A stretch of DNA of 20,768 nucleotides from Candidatus Pelagibacter sp. (GTDB lineage: Bacteria > Pseudomonadota > Alphaproteobacteria > Pelagibacterales > Pelagibacteraceae): positions 1 through 20,768 of the forward strand of contig JAOLYI010000009.1 of the NCBI GenBank assembly GCA_028343315.1. The letters run 5' to 3'. Position numbers and translations under genes: made by a program. This document shows positions 8,106 to 16,712 of this stretch, piece by piece. Each line of letters starts with the position of its first letter. The first letter of the stretch is position 1. Under the pieces are notes generated by a model that had not been told where the DNA came from, did not search any database, and saw nothing but the letters and a program-made list of their open reading frames with translations.

Positions 8106-9198
8106 TTATTTTTTATTTTTAATACCCTCTTCAATAAATTGATCAATATTTCCCTCTAAAACACTAGATGGGTTTGTATTTTCTATTTTATTTCTTAAAT
8201 CTTTAACTAGTTGATAGGGTTGAAGCACATATGATCTAATTTGATGTCCCCATCCTATATCTGTCTTATTTATTAGTTCTTTTTGATTTTCTTGTTCTTT
8301 TTTTTGCATTTCATATTCGTACAATCTTGCTTTTAACATTTTGAAACAAGTTTCTTTATTCTTATGTTGTGATCTTTCATTTTGGCACTGAACAACAATT
8401 TTTGTTGGTAAATGAGTTATTCTCACTGCACTATCGGTGGTATTAACATGCTGTCCGCCAGCTCCACTAGATCTGTAAGTATCAATTCTCAAATCTTTTT
8501 CATCAATTTTTACGTTAATATCGTCTTCTATAGCGGGATAGACCCATATACTCGCAAAACTAGTGTGTCTTCTAGCTCCACTATCAAATGGTGAAATACG
8601 AACCAATCTGTGTACCCCTGATTCAGATTTCATGAGCCCGTATAAATAATCACCAGTAACTTTTACTATTGAAGATTTTATTCCGGCTTCTTCTCCTTTA
8701 TGTTCGCTAATAATTTCATATTTAAAGTTTTTTTTATCAAACCACTTCATATACATTCTGCGAAGCATATCTGCCCAATCTTGGCTTTCTGTTCCACCTG
8801 CCCCAGCATGAATCTCAAGATAAATATCGTAATCATCATTCTCACCAGATAAAAAACAGTTAATTTCGTTTTTTTTAATTTCCTGTAAAATTTGTTCAAT
8901 TTTTTGTTTACAGTCTTGAATGGTTTCTTCATCTTTTTCCGAAGAAGCTAAAAAATACAGGTCTTTAAGATTGTTAAAATCTTTTAAAGATTTTTTATAA
9001 GAATTTAAAATATCTTCAAAAATTTTTTTTTGCTTAACAGTTTTTTTTACTAATTTTTTATCTTTCCAAAAATTTTCTTTTATAGAAATTTGTTCTAGTT
9101 CATTAAGTTTATTTTCAACATTATTGTTATCAAAGATACCCCCTAATACTATTCAGGGATTTTTCTGTTGCGGTTAGTAACGAGTCAAAATTTTCCAT
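8106..9198 (-). CDS. prfB: Peptide chain release factor 2, read through a programmed +1 frameshift
   Basis: RF2 recognises UGA and UAA stop codons and triggers peptide release. The gene is in two frames: ATG at 9198-9196 gives 22 codons (MENFDSLLTATEKSLNSIRG, then Y, L) ending at an in-frame TGA (9132-9130); a +1 shift at CTT-TGA resumes with Asp23 (9131-9129) and runs to the TAA at 8108-8106, giving 363 residues in all, the normal RF2 length. Downstream are IHAGAGGTESQDWADMLRRMY, the RF2-specific SPF tripeptide (202-204) in RISPFDSGARRHTS, and the catalytic GGQ (247-249) in SSGAGGQHVNT. Both sit three residues before their E. coli places (205-207 and 250-252). The start overlaps the mrcA stop as TAATG. 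Without the shift a gene caller sees only a fragment starting at Met144. Confidence 0.95.
9130..9144 (-). promoter_or_regulatory. prfB programmed +1 frameshift signal
   Basis: On the minus strand the bases read AGGGGGTATCTTTGA: an internal Shine-Dalgarno-like AGGGGG, a three-base spacer, the slippery CTT and the stop TGA. This is the same arrangement as in E. coli prfB. When RF2 is scarce, termination at UGA is slow and the ribosome slips from CUU to UUU, then reads GAU (Asp). It makes RF2 production self-limiting. The G-run stands out in this AT-rich sequence. Confidence 0.95.
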
Positions 9199-11558
9199 TA
9201 ATAAAATTGTCTAAACTTAACTTTTTTATCACGGCCATTTACAGAAATTAAGTTATTATTGTCTATGTTGTTAATATCTCTTAACTTTAAAGCCTCTATA
9301 ATAACATTTTTTTCTCCGGCCGATGATTTTAACCCAGTATCGTAATTCAAAGATGTTAAGTATATATTTTCAGGAATATGAAACTCTTTGAAGTCTTCTT
9401 TATAAAGAGCTTTTTCAACAAAATCTTTAAAAATAGGTAATGCTGCTTTTGAGCCAGTTTCGAATTTACCTAAAGTTTTTGGTTGGTCATAGCCAATATA
9501 AACACCAATTATCAAATCAGAGGAAAAACCAATAAACCATGCATCATAATTGTCATTAGTGGTTCCTGTTTTTCCTGCTAAAGGAACTTTTAAAGATCTT
9601 AATTTTTTTGCAGTTCCTCTCTTAACAGCGCCCTGCAAAATTGAAGTCATTTGATAGGCAGATTCTTCACTGATTACTTGTTCATTGCTATTTTCAATTT
9701 TCGGTAAAACAATTTCTTCATTTATAAATTTATCACAGCCTATGCACTTTCTGTTTTGGTTTTGAAAAATTGTTTTACCTCTTCTATCTTGTATCCTAGA
9801 AATTAGTTTAGGTTCAATTTTCTTTCCTCCGTTTACGAACGGTGCGTATGCAGATGTTAAATTCATCAATGTAGTTTCTGCGGCTCCCAATGAAACTGAT
9901 AACAACTCTGGTATTTCCTCATAAATATTAAGTTTTTTTGATAAATTTAAAATTTCTTCTAAACCTAGGATTTTTGCTATTCTAACTGTCATTAAATTTC
10001 TTGAATATTCAATGCCTTTACGAAAAGTTGATGGACCATAAAATTTTTTTCCATAATTTTCTGGTTTCCAATTTTTTAGGCCCACCCCCTGACTTTCAAC
10101 AAAAGGTGCATCAAGTATTATTGAATTAGGCGCGAATCCTTTTTCTAAAGCAGCTGCATATACAATTGGCTTAAATGCAGAACCAGGTTGTCTTTTAGCT
10201 TGAGTTACTCTGTTGAACTCACTTACTTTAAAATTAAATCCTCCAACTAAAGCAAGCACTTCCCCAGTAAAAGGGTCTAAAGCAACAATTCCTCCATTAA
10301 CTTTAGGATATTGTTTTAAAAGCCAAAAGTTATTATTTTTTTTTACAAAGATAATGTCACCTATTTTATGAATATCTTGTAGTGATTTTTTTTTTGGAAT
10401 AGACCATTTTATATTTTGATAAGTTATAATTCCTTTAGTCTTGTCTTTTTTTTTATCGATTATCTCAAATCTTACATTATTATATTCAAAAGAAGTAATT
10501 TCAGCTAAATGCCAATTTAATGTTGGGTCAAGTTTATTTTGTAAAATTTTTTTTTGCCAGTTTTTATTTTTAAATTTATTTGTAATTGGGCCTCTCCAAC
10601 CTTGTCTACGATCATAATCTTCAATTCCTTTTCTTAAAGATTTTAAAGCTTGAATTTGATACTTTATTTTAAGTGGTGTGCTAATACTTAATCCTTGAGA
10701 ATATAATTTTTCAAAACCATAAATATCTTTTACAGTTCTTCTAACTTCTTCAGTATAAGAATTAGCTTCGTTAACTATCTCAATTCTTTTTCTTTTAAGT
10801 TTTAATTCAGAGGCTTTTAATTCATTCAATTTTTTTTTTGAAATAAAATTATTTTGTTCTAAATTTTCAAGAACTAAATTTCTTCTAAATTTTGAAACCT
10901 TAGGATATTTGTATGGATTATATTTACTAGGAGCTTTCGGTAAAGCTGCTAACAAAGCAGCCTCTGAATAATTTAACTCTTTAATTGATTTATCAAAATA
11001 TTCTAAACTAGCCGCAGCTATTCCATAGGTTCCTTGCCCTAAATAAATTTGATTTAAGTAAAGCTCTAAAATTCTTTCTTTTGTGTAAGCTCTTTCGATA
11101 CGAAAAGCTAAAATAGCTTCTTTAACTTTTCTTTTAAATGATACTTCATTAGTAAGTAGAAAATTTTTTGCTACTTGCTGAGTGATAGTTGACGCTCCTT
11201 CTAGTCTTTTATTTTGAGAAATATTGTTGATATTTTTTATAATTGCTCTTAATATGCCTTTTGCATCAATTCCTGGATGGCTAAAAAAATTTTTATCCTC
11301 AGCAGAAAGAAATGAATTTATAACTTTTTTAGGTATAGACTCAAAAGGTATGAATAATCTTTTTTCTAAGGCATATTCCGCAATCAATTTACTATCCTTT
11401 GAATAAACTCTGCTGGATATTGGTGGTTGATAATTAGATAATTTTTTGTAATCTGGTAATCCCACTGAAAAATACCACAAAGTTGAAAAAACAAAAAATA
11501 TTAGGACAACGAAAAATATAATTGTAAATTTTAAAGAAAAATTGATAAATTTTATCAT
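9198..11558 (-). CDS. mrcA: Penicillin-binding protein 1A, bifunctional peptidoglycan synthase
   Basis: A 786-residue class A PBP. An N-terminal membrane segment (about 9-31) anchors it in the inner membrane. The GT51 glycosyltransferase has catalytic Glu86 in SAEDKNFFSHPG, the GASTITQQVAKNFLL motif (121-135) and RILELYLNQIYLGQGTYGI (162-180). An OB-like insert lies around 315-415. The transpeptidase has SAFK with nucleophile Ser460, SRN (519-521) and KTGT (663-666). A CIGC pair at 605-608 sits between SxN and KTG; I recall similar Cys pairs in other alphaproteobacterial PBP1A. It polymerises and cross-links peptidoglycan in the periplasm. First gene of the mrcA-prfB-AsmA-like run, its stop overlapping the prfB start (TAATG). 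The mrcA-prfB pair is common in Alphaproteobacteria. Confidence 0.96.
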   Translation of the reverse strand: MIKFINFSLKFTIIFFVVLIFFVFSTLWYFSVGLPDYKKLSNYQPPISSRVYSKDSKLIAEYALEKRLFIPFESIPKKVINSFLSAEDKNFFSHPGIDAKGILRAIIKNINNISQNKRLEGASTITQQVAKNFLLTNEVSFKRKVKEAILAFRIERAYTKERILELYLNQIYLGQGTYGIAAASLEYFDKSIKELNYSEAALLAALPKAPSKYNPYKYPKVSKFRRNLVLENLEQNNFISKKKLNELKASELKLKRKRIEIVNEANSYTEEVRRTVKDIYGFEKLYSQGLSISTPLKIKYQIQALKSLRKGIEDYDRRQGWRGPITNKFKNKNWQKKILQNKLDPTLNWHLAEITSFEYNNVRFEIIDKKKDKTKGIITYQNIKWSIPKKKSLQDIHKIGDIIFVKKNNNFWLLKQYPKVNGGIVALDPFTGEVLALVGGFNFKVSEFNRVTQAKRQPGSAFKPIVYAAALEKGFAPNSIILDAPFVESQGVGLKNWKPENYGKKFYGPSTFRKGIEYSRNLMTVRIAKILGLEEILNLSKKLNIYEEIPELLSVSLGAAETTLMNLTSAYAPFVNGGKKIEPKLISRIQDRRGKTIFQNQNRKCIGCDKFINEEIVLPKIENSNEQVISEESAYQMTSILQGAVKRGTAKKLRSLKVPLAGKTGTTNDNYDAWFIGFSSDLIIGVYIGYDQPKTLGKFETGSKAALPIFKDFVEKALYKEDFKEFHIPENIYLTSLNYDTGLKSSAGEKNVIIEALKLRDINNIDNNNLISVNGRDKKVKFRQFY

Positions 11559-11703
11559 TAGTTTTATTTATAGTAACAATTCTGACTATCTTTAGGCATA
11601 CAGCAATTAAAATCGTGTATTTATACTTAAAAATGTACTAAATTGTCTTAATGACAATTTTAAAAATATCTAATTTCAAAAATCTAAAAGGAATTCTTTC
11701 AAA
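11559..11703. promoter_or_regulatory. Divergent mrcA / RNase E-G intergenic region
   Basis: The largest spacer of the window (145 bp) between divergent mrcA and the RNase gene. It must carry both promoters. On the plus strand TTGTCT (11643-11648) and TATCTA (11667-11672), 18 bp apart, are a weak sigma-70 candidate. A Shine-Dalgarno-like AAGGA (11688-11692) lies 11 bases before the RNase ATG, one of the few visible in the window. An inverted repeat at 11640-11660 is listed separately. No tRNA or other RNA gene is apparent. Confidence 0.45.
11640..11660 (+). promoter_or_regulatory. 8-bp inverted repeat upstream of the RNase E/G gene
   Basis: AAATTGTC and GACAATTT form a perfect 8-bp stem around the 5-base loop TTAAT, 43 bases before the RNase start codon. 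It lacks the T-run and GC content of a terminator. It could be an operator or a leader hairpin; RNase E of E. coli controls its own mRNA through 5' leader structures, but homology of mechanism is not shown. Confidence 0.35.
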
Positions 11704-13503
11704 ATGGAAAAAAATTTATATATCGATGCATCGCATCCTAATGAGACTCGTATTGTTCTTAAATCAGATTATTCTATTGAGGAATATGAATTTGAAGATA
11801 AAAATAATTTAAACTTTAAAAATAATATTTATCTTGCAACGGTGAGTAGAGTTGAGCCGTCTCTCCAAGCAGCTTTTATTAATTTTGGTAGAGAACGACA
11901 TGGTTTTTTGGCTTTTAATGATATTCAATCAGATTACTATCAGCTCCCTTCGGAAGATAAAGAAAAAATAAGATTAGCTGAAGAAAAAATAAGAGAAGAA
12001 TTCAAAGACAAAATAATTGATAACAACCAAGATAATTTGCAATCAGAAAATAAAGATGAGAAAACTGATGAAAAAGTAATTCAAAATGAAAAACAAGAGT
12101 ACAGAGATAAGGTTAAATCTTCATACGGTATTAAAAGATATAAGATACAAGAAGTTATTAAACCAGGACAGGTAATTTTAGTTCAAGTAATCAAAGAAGA
12201 AAGAGGTCAGAAAGGAGCGGCTCTTACTACTTTTATTTCTTTGGCAGGTAAATATATGGTTTTAATGCCCAATACTCCTAAAGGTGGAGGGATATCAAGA
12301 AAAATTTTTAATTCAGCTGATCGTCAAAAAATAAGAAATATCTTAAATTCTATAGAGATACCAAAAAATATGGGAGTAATTGTAAGAACTGCTGGAGCAA
12401 ATAAAACAAAAAATGAAATAGAAAAAGACTTTGAAAATACAATAAAAACTTGGGAGGAAATAAAAGAAGGTGCGTTGAACTCAAATGCTCCGTCTCTTGT
12501 TTACGAAGAAGGAGATATTATTAAAAGAACTTTAAGAGATACTTACGATAATGATACAAAAAATGTTTATATCGAGGGTAATGAAGCATATCAAAAAGCA
12601 AAAAAATTTATGAAAGAATTAATGCCAAAAAATGTGAAAAATATTAAAAAATACAGAGGAAAAATTCCTTTATTTCATGATGCTAATATAGAAAAAGAAT
12701 TAAATAACATTTTTGAACCAACGGTCAAATTAAAATCTGGCGGTTATTTAGTTATTAACCCTACAGAAGCTCTAGTATCTATAGATATTAATTCTGGACA
12801 ATCTACAAAACAGATCAATATTGAAAAAACTGCTTTAAATACAAATTTAGAAGCTGCGGAAGAAATTGCTCATCAAATTAAACTAAGAGATTTATCTGGT
12901 CTTATTGTTATTGACTTTATTGATATGATAAATTTTTACAATAGGAGAATTGTAGAAAAAAAAATGAGAGAAAGTATAAGAAAAGATAGAGCTAGAATAC
13001 AAATCGGAAGAATAAGTAATTTTGGCCTTCTTGAAATGACAAGACAAAGGTTACGTGAGGGATCAATCAAATGGGAAACTCAATTATCACTTCCTTCATT
13101 TGCTCAAAAAATTTTAAAAAAAATTCAACACTTGGCCTTTACCGATAAAGTTAAAGCCATAAATTCTTATGTTCCAGAGAAAGTAAAGATTTTTATAGAG
13201 GGTAATTTATTAGATGAGCTAAAATATTTTCAAAAAAAATATTCTTTTGAAGTAAAAATTTTATCAGAAGATAAATTTATTATTCCAGAGTATAAAATTG
13301 ATTTATTAAATAAATCTAAAAAACTTATTAATACTGTAGAAAATATTAACGCAATTATTCAAACGAATAAAATAAATAATGGTAATGTAAAAGTTAAAAA
13401 AGGTAAAATCAAAGATACTAATAAAAGTAAAGATAAAATAAAAAAATCTAAAATTAAAAAGAAAATTAGAACTCTTTGGGTTAGAAGAAAAAAGAAAAGT
13501 TAA
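11704..13503 (+). CDS. Ribonuclease E/G family endoribonuclease lacking the Zn-link cysteines
   Basis: A 599-residue RNase E/G. The start [20 protein letters not shown] is typical of RNase E. An S1 domain (about 40-180) begins [21 protein letters not shown] and is split by a charged, acidic insert (about 76-140), as in alphaproteobacterial RNase E. The DNase I-like catalytic part has the Mg-binding aspartates Asp361 (VSIDINSG) and Asp404 (IVIDFIDM), and [15 protein letters not shown] (436-450). Directly after it, where E. coli has the CPRC Zn-link (C404/C407), this protein reads [20 protein letters not shown] with no Cys at all. A small C-terminal domain follows and then a Lys-rich tail (564-599); the long degradosome scaffold of E. 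coli RNase E is absent. The enzyme cleaves AU-rich single-stranded RNA for mRNA decay and rRNA/tRNA maturation. RNase E versus G is not decided by the sequence. Confidence 0.93.
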   Translation: MEKNLYIDASHPNETRIVLKSDYSIEEYEFEDKNNLNFKNNIYLATVSRVEPSLQAAFINFGRERHGFLAFNDIQSDYYQLPSEDKEKIRLAEEKIREEFKDKIIDNNQDNLQSENKDEKTDEKVIQNEKQEYRDKVKSSYGIKRYKIQEVIKPGQVILVQVIKEERGQKGAALTTFISLAGKYMVLMPNTPKGGGISRKIFNSADRQKIRNILNSIEIPKNMGVIVRTAGANKTKNEIEKDFENTIKTWEEIKEGALNSNAPSLVYEEGDIIKRTLRDTYDNDTKNVYIEGNEAYQKAKKFMKELMPKNVKNIKKYRGKIPLFHDANIEKELNNIFEPTVKLKSGGYLVINPTEALVSIDINSGQSTKQINIEKTALNTNLEAAEEIAHQIKLRDLSGLIVIDFIDMINFYNRRIVEKKMRESIRKDRARIQIGRISNFGLLEMTRQRLREGSIKWETQLSLPSFAQKILKKIQHLAFTDKVKAINSYVPEKVKIFIEGNLLDELKYFQKKYSFEVKILSEDKFIIPEYKIDLLNKSKKLINTVENINAIIQTNKINNGNVKVKKGKIKDTNKSKDKIKKSKIKKKIRTLWVRRKKKS

Positions 13504-14285
13504 ATTAATCCTTTGCTTGGTGAACTTGCTCTCGCAAAATAATTTTTATTCATTCTTCCGGCTAAATATGAATTTCTTCCTGCAATTACTGCGTCTTTAA
13601 AGGCTTTAGCCATCAAAATAGGTTTTTTGGCTTCCGCTATAGCACTATTAATTAAAACTCCATCACAACCTAATTCCATAGCAATTGTTGCATCGGATGC
13701 AGTTCCGATCCCTGCATCAACTATAACCGGTACTTTGGATTGTTTTATTATTAGAGAAATATTAACTTTATTTTGTAATCCTAAACCTGATCCAATTGGT
13801 GATGCTAATGGCATAATCGCTGAGGCTCCATTATCTTCTAATTTTTTTGCTAATAACGGGTCGTCTGTGCAATAAACCATTACTTTAAAACCCTCTTTAA
13901 CTAATGTTTTTGTAGATTTAATTGTTTCTATCATATCTGGATAAAGAGTTTTTTTATCACCCAAGACTTCTAACTTTACTAATTTCCACCCACCCATCTC
14001 TCGAGCTAGTCTTAAAGTTCTAAGGGCTTCTTCGGAATTAAAACAACCTGCAGTATTAGGTAAAAAAACTATTTTTTTTGGGTTAATAAAATCAGTTAAT
14101 ATTGGTTTTTTTTTATCCAATATATTTACTCTTCTTACCGCCACAGTTACCATATCAGCACCTGACGCTTGAACTGCTTTTGCTGTCTCTAGAAAGTTTT
14201 TATACTTTCCAGTGCCTACTATAAGTCTGGATTTAAATAATTTACCTGCAACTTTTAAATTATCTTTTTTCAGTTTACCCCCCAC
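13500..14285 (-). CDS. thiG: Thiazole synthase ThiG
   Basis: A 261-residue TIM-barrel enzyme that forms the thiazole phosphate of thiamine from 1-deoxy-xylulose 5-phosphate, dehydroglycine and ThiS-thiocarboxylate. Visible are [10 protein letters not shown] (19-28), [10 protein letters not shown] (46-55), the Schiff-base lysine Lys104 in [23 protein letters not shown] (158-172) and [31 protein letters not shown] (187-217). The start used is GTG at 14285-14283, which lies inside the last codons of thiS and gives an 11-base overlap; no ATG is available before the conserved core. The G-rich stretch coding for the ThiS Gly tail may serve as part of the initiation region. The stop shares TTAA with the RNase stop on the other strand. 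Identification is firm; the exact start is likely rather than proven. Confidence 0.95.
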   Translation of the reverse strand: MGGKLKKDNLKVAGKLFKSRLIVGTGKYKNFLETAKAVQASGADMVTVAVRRVNILDKKKPILTDFINPKKIVFLPNTAGCFNSEEALRTLRLAREMGGWKLVKLEVLGDKKTLYPDMIETIKSTKTLVKEGFKVMVYCTDDPLLAKKLEDNGASAIMPLASPIGSGLGLQNKVNISLIIKQSKVPVIVDAGIGTASDATIAMELGCDGVLINSAIAEAKKPILMAKAFKDAVIAGRNSYLAGRMNKNYFARASSPSKGLI

Positions 14286-14478
14286 CTATAAAGTGAACTA
14301 TTTCTACTTTATCGTTATTTTTTAAATTTTTTTTCTTATAATTTACTTTTGGAATAATTGTACCATTGTGTTCTATTGCTACTTTTTTAGCACTCATTTT
14401 ATATTTTTTTAAAAGATCAAATAATGAAAAATTTGATTTAATAATCACTTTTTTTCCATTTAATTGTATTTTCGCCAT
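14275..14478 (-). CDS. thiS: Sulfur carrier protein ThiS
   Basis: A 67-residue ubiquitin-like protein ending in Gly-Gly-Gly ([10 protein letters not shown]). The C-terminal Gly is adenylated and converted to a thiocarboxylate that donates sulfur to the thiazole made by ThiG. The ATG at 14478-14476 ([10 protein letters not shown]) is chosen over a longer reading frame starting at 14544 because it gives the usual family length and the longer version would run into the aroQ coding region. It overlaps thiG by 11 bases, so the two are surely co-translated. The start lies only 28 bp from the divergent aroQ start. ThiF and the glycine oxidase ThiO are not in the window. Confidence 0.93.
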   Translation of the reverse strand: MAKIQLNGKKVIIKSNFSLFDLLKKYKMSAKKVAIEHNGTIIPKVNYKKKNLKNNDKVEIVHFIGGG

Positions 14479-14506
14479 AATTAAGTTATTCAATATAAAG
14501 AATTTT

Positions 14507-14944
14507 ATGAATAAAATTATAATTCTTAATGGACCAAACCTCAACCTTTTAGGTGAAAGAGAAAAAAACCAATATGGTAATTTTACTCTAAAAGACGTTG
14601 AAAAAAATTGTAATGATTACGCAGATCTGAATTATATCAAACTCACATTATTTCAATCTAATCTTGAGGGAGAATTAGTCGACCAAATTCAAAAATCAAG
14701 AAATAAGCAAGACGGGTTAATCATTAATGCCGGTGGTTATACTCATACTTCTGTAGCGATTCATGATGCTTTAAAAATATTAAAAATTCCAATAATTGAA
14801 TTGCATATCAGTAATATCTATAATAGAGAAGAATTCAGACATAAGTCACTAATTAGTAAAGTTGCTAAAGGAGTTATTTGTGGTTTTGGAGCTGAAGGAT
14901 ATATAATGTCATTACATGCAATGAATAAATTTTTAGAAAAATGA
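14507..14944 (+). CDS. aroQ: Type II 3-dehydroquinate dehydratase
   Basis: A 145-residue type II dehydroquinase, the third step of the shikimate pathway (3-dehydroquinate to 3-dehydroshikimate). Family motifs: IILNGPNLNLLGERE (5-19) with Arg18, catalytic Tyr23 in QYGNFT, LIINAGGYTHTSVAIHDAL (71-89) with Asn74, and IELHISNIYNREEFRHKS (97-114) with catalytic His100 and Arg111. The start ATG at 14507 is preferred: the longer frame from 14366 would add 47 residues that are antisense to thiS and not part of the family. The stop overlaps the accB start as ATGA. The aroQ-accB-accC order is widespread in proteobacteria. Confidence 0.96.
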   Translation: MNKIIILNGPNLNLLGEREKNQYGNFTLKDVEKNCNDYADLNYIKLTLFQSNLEGELVDQIQKSRNKQDGLIINAGGYTHTSVAIHDALKILKIPIIELHISNIYNREEFRHKSLISKVAKGVICGFGAEGYIMSLHAMNKFLEK

Positions 14945-15366
14945 AAATTGATAAAAAATTAATAAAAGAACTCGTAGATAATCTCAAAGAATTTGAGTTA
15001 ACAGAATTAGAATACCAAGAAGGTCAAACCAAAATTAAAGTTTCAAAAGCAACTAAAGGAATAGAGTTAGGAAAAACTAGCTCTGTTGTATCTGCAAATA
15101 AATCAGTGCTAAAATCTTCAGACGAGAGCGAAGGTATAAGAGTTAAATCTCCGATAATAGGAACAGCTTACTTAGCTCCAGAACCTGGAGCAAAAAAATT
15201 TGTTGAAATTGGAGATAAAATAAAAAAAGGTCAAACAGTTATGATTGTTGAGGCAATGAAGACCATGAATCATGTGCCTTCAACTGCAGACGGAGAGGTT
15301 AAAAAAATTTTAATTCAAGATGGACAACCTGTTGAGTTTGGACAAACCTTAATTCTTCTAAAATAA
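14941..15366 (+). CDS. accB: Biotin carboxyl carrier protein of acetyl-CoA carboxylase
   Basis: A 141-residue BCCP. A helical N-terminal part (1-40) is followed by a Ser/Lys-rich linker (41-65) and the biotinyl domain (66-141). The biotin-accepting lysine is Lys107 in VEAMKTMNHV (E. coli has EAMKMMN). The thumb loop typical of AccB is present (AYLAPEPGAKKFVEIGDKI). Biotin on Lys107 shuttles carboxyl groups from AccC to the AccAD carboxyltransferase, the first committed step of fatty-acid synthesis. The start overlaps the aroQ stop (ATGA) and accC begins 8 bases after the stop, so the three genes form one operon. Confidence 0.97.
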   Translation: MKIDKKLIKELVDNLKEFELTELEYQEGQTKIKVSKATKGIELGKTSSVVSANKSVLKSSDESEGIRVKSPIIGTAYLAPEPGAKKFVEIGDKIKKGQTVMIVEAMKTMNHVPSTADGEVKKILIQDGQPVEFGQTLILLK

Positions 15367-15374
15367 ATTATACA

Positions 15375-16712
15375 ATGTTCAAAAAAGTACTAATAGCTAA
15401 TCGTGGGGAAATAGCTGTTCGAGTTATTAGAGCTTGTAAAGAGTGGGGTATTAAAACTGTAGCGGTACACTCAAATGTTGACGCCGAGTCTATGCATGTT
15501 AGGCTTGCAGATGAGAGTGTGTGTATAGGTTCTCATCAACCTCAAAATAGTTATTTAAACATTTCATCAATTATGTCTGCAGTTGATTTAACTGGTGCTG
15601 AAGCTATTCATCCAGGTTATGGATTTTTATCAGAAAATGCTAAATTTTCAGAAATTGTAAATAAACATGGAATTAAATTTATAGGACCAAGTGCTGAAAT
15701 AATCTCAAAAATGGGAGATAAAATTGAGGCAAAAAGAATTGCTAAAAAATATGGTTTACCTGTAATCGAAGGTTCAGAGGGCGGTGTAAAATCTCTATCA
15801 GAAGCAAAGTCAATATGTAAAGAAATTGGATATCCAGTATTGATTAAGGCTGCAGGTGGTGGTGGCGGTAAAGGGATGAAGGTAGTTGAAGAGGAAGAAA
15901 ATTTGGAAAATTTATTTTTAACAGCTAAATCTGAAGCAAAGAAATTTTTTAATAATGATGAACTTTATATAGAAAAATATTTTAAACATCCAAGACATAT
16001 CGAAGTACAAATTATGTCTGGTAAAAATAAAACTGTACACCTAGGTGAAAGAGACTGTTCAGTTCAAAGAAGACATCAAAAATTAATTGAAGAAACTCCA
16101 AGTCCAGTGCTAACAAAAGAACAAAGAAAAGATCTATTGGAAAAAACCGTTAAAATGGTCGAGCAAATAAACTATGAAGGTGCTGGGACAGTAGAGTTTA
16201 TTTATGAAAATGGAAAATTTTATTTTTTAGAGATGAATACCAGAGTTCAAGTTGAACATCCTGTCACTGAAGTTCAAACCGGTATTGATATCGTAAAAGA
16301 ACAACTTTGGATTGCTTATACTGGGGATACAGCTTTAAAACAAAGTGATATAGATCCTAGAGGTCATACTATTGAATGCAGGATTAATGCTGAAAATCCA
16401 GCTTTAGATTTTCAGCCTAGCCCAGGGACAATAAGTGTTTGTCATCAACCTTCTGGTTTTAGAACTAGAGTTGATGGCTCTGTATTTCAAGGATGTAAAA
16501 TTACACCCTATTATGACAGTTTGATTGCAAAAGTTATTTGTAAAGGTAGAAATAGAACCGAAGCTATTCAAAGAACTTTAAGGTCACTTGATGAATTTGT
16601 TTTAGAAGGAATAACTACAACAATTGATTTACACAAAAAAATATTAAATCATAAAAAATTTATAAATTCTGATTTTGACACTAATTGGCTTGGAAAAGAA
16701 AAATTTTATTAA
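15375..16712 (+). CDS. accC: Biotin carboxylase subunit of acetyl-CoA carboxylase
   Basis: A 445-residue ATP-grasp enzyme, the standard AccC length. Visible are KVLIANRGEIAVRVIRAC (4-21), AIHPGYGFLSENA (78-90), the glycine-rich ATP loop GGGGGKGMK (161-169), GERDCSVQRRHQKLIEE (224-240) and the catalytic/metal motif EMNTRVQVEHPVTE (286-299) with Glu286, Asn288 and Arg290. It carboxylates the biotin of AccB with bicarbonate and ATP in the cytoplasm. It is the last gene of aroQ-accB-accC; its TAA shares TTAA with the stop codon of the DUF2155 gene on the other strand. Confidence 0.98.
   Translation: MFKKVLIANRGEIAVRVIRACKEWGIKTVAVHSNVDAESMHVRLADESVCIGSHQPQNSYLNISSIMSAVDLTGAEAIHPGYGFLSENAKFSEIVNKHGIKFIGPSAEIISKMGDKIEAKRIAKKYGLPVIEGSEGGVKSLSEAKSICKEIGYPVLIKAAGGGGGKGMKVVEEEENLENLFLTAKSEAKKFFNNDELYIEKYFKHPRHIEVQIMSGKNKTVHLGERDCSVQRRHQKLIEETPSPVLTKEQRKDLLEKTVKMVEQINYEGAGTVEFIYENGKFYFLEMNTRVQVEHPVTEVQTGIDIVKEQLWIAYTGDTALKQSDIDPRGHTIECRINAENPALDFQPSPGTISVCHQPSGFRTRVDGSVFQGCKITPYYDSLIAKVICKGRNRTEAIQRTLRSLDEFVLEGITTTIDLHKKILNHKKFINSDFDTNWLGKEKFY

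Noticed and set aside
8747..8932. 61-codon minus-strand open frame within prfB
   Set aside because: It lies in the wrong phase; the RF2 phase is continuously open upstream of 8768 and encodes the conserved IHAGAGGTESQDWADML segment.
14366..14506. N-terminal extension of aroQ
   Set aside because: The 47 added residues are antisense to thiS, hydrophobic and absent from the family; MNKIIILNGPNLNLLG at 14507 is the usual start.
14479..14544. N-terminal extension of thiS
   Set aside because: It would run into the aroQ coding region, and the ATG at 14478 already gives the normal ThiS length.
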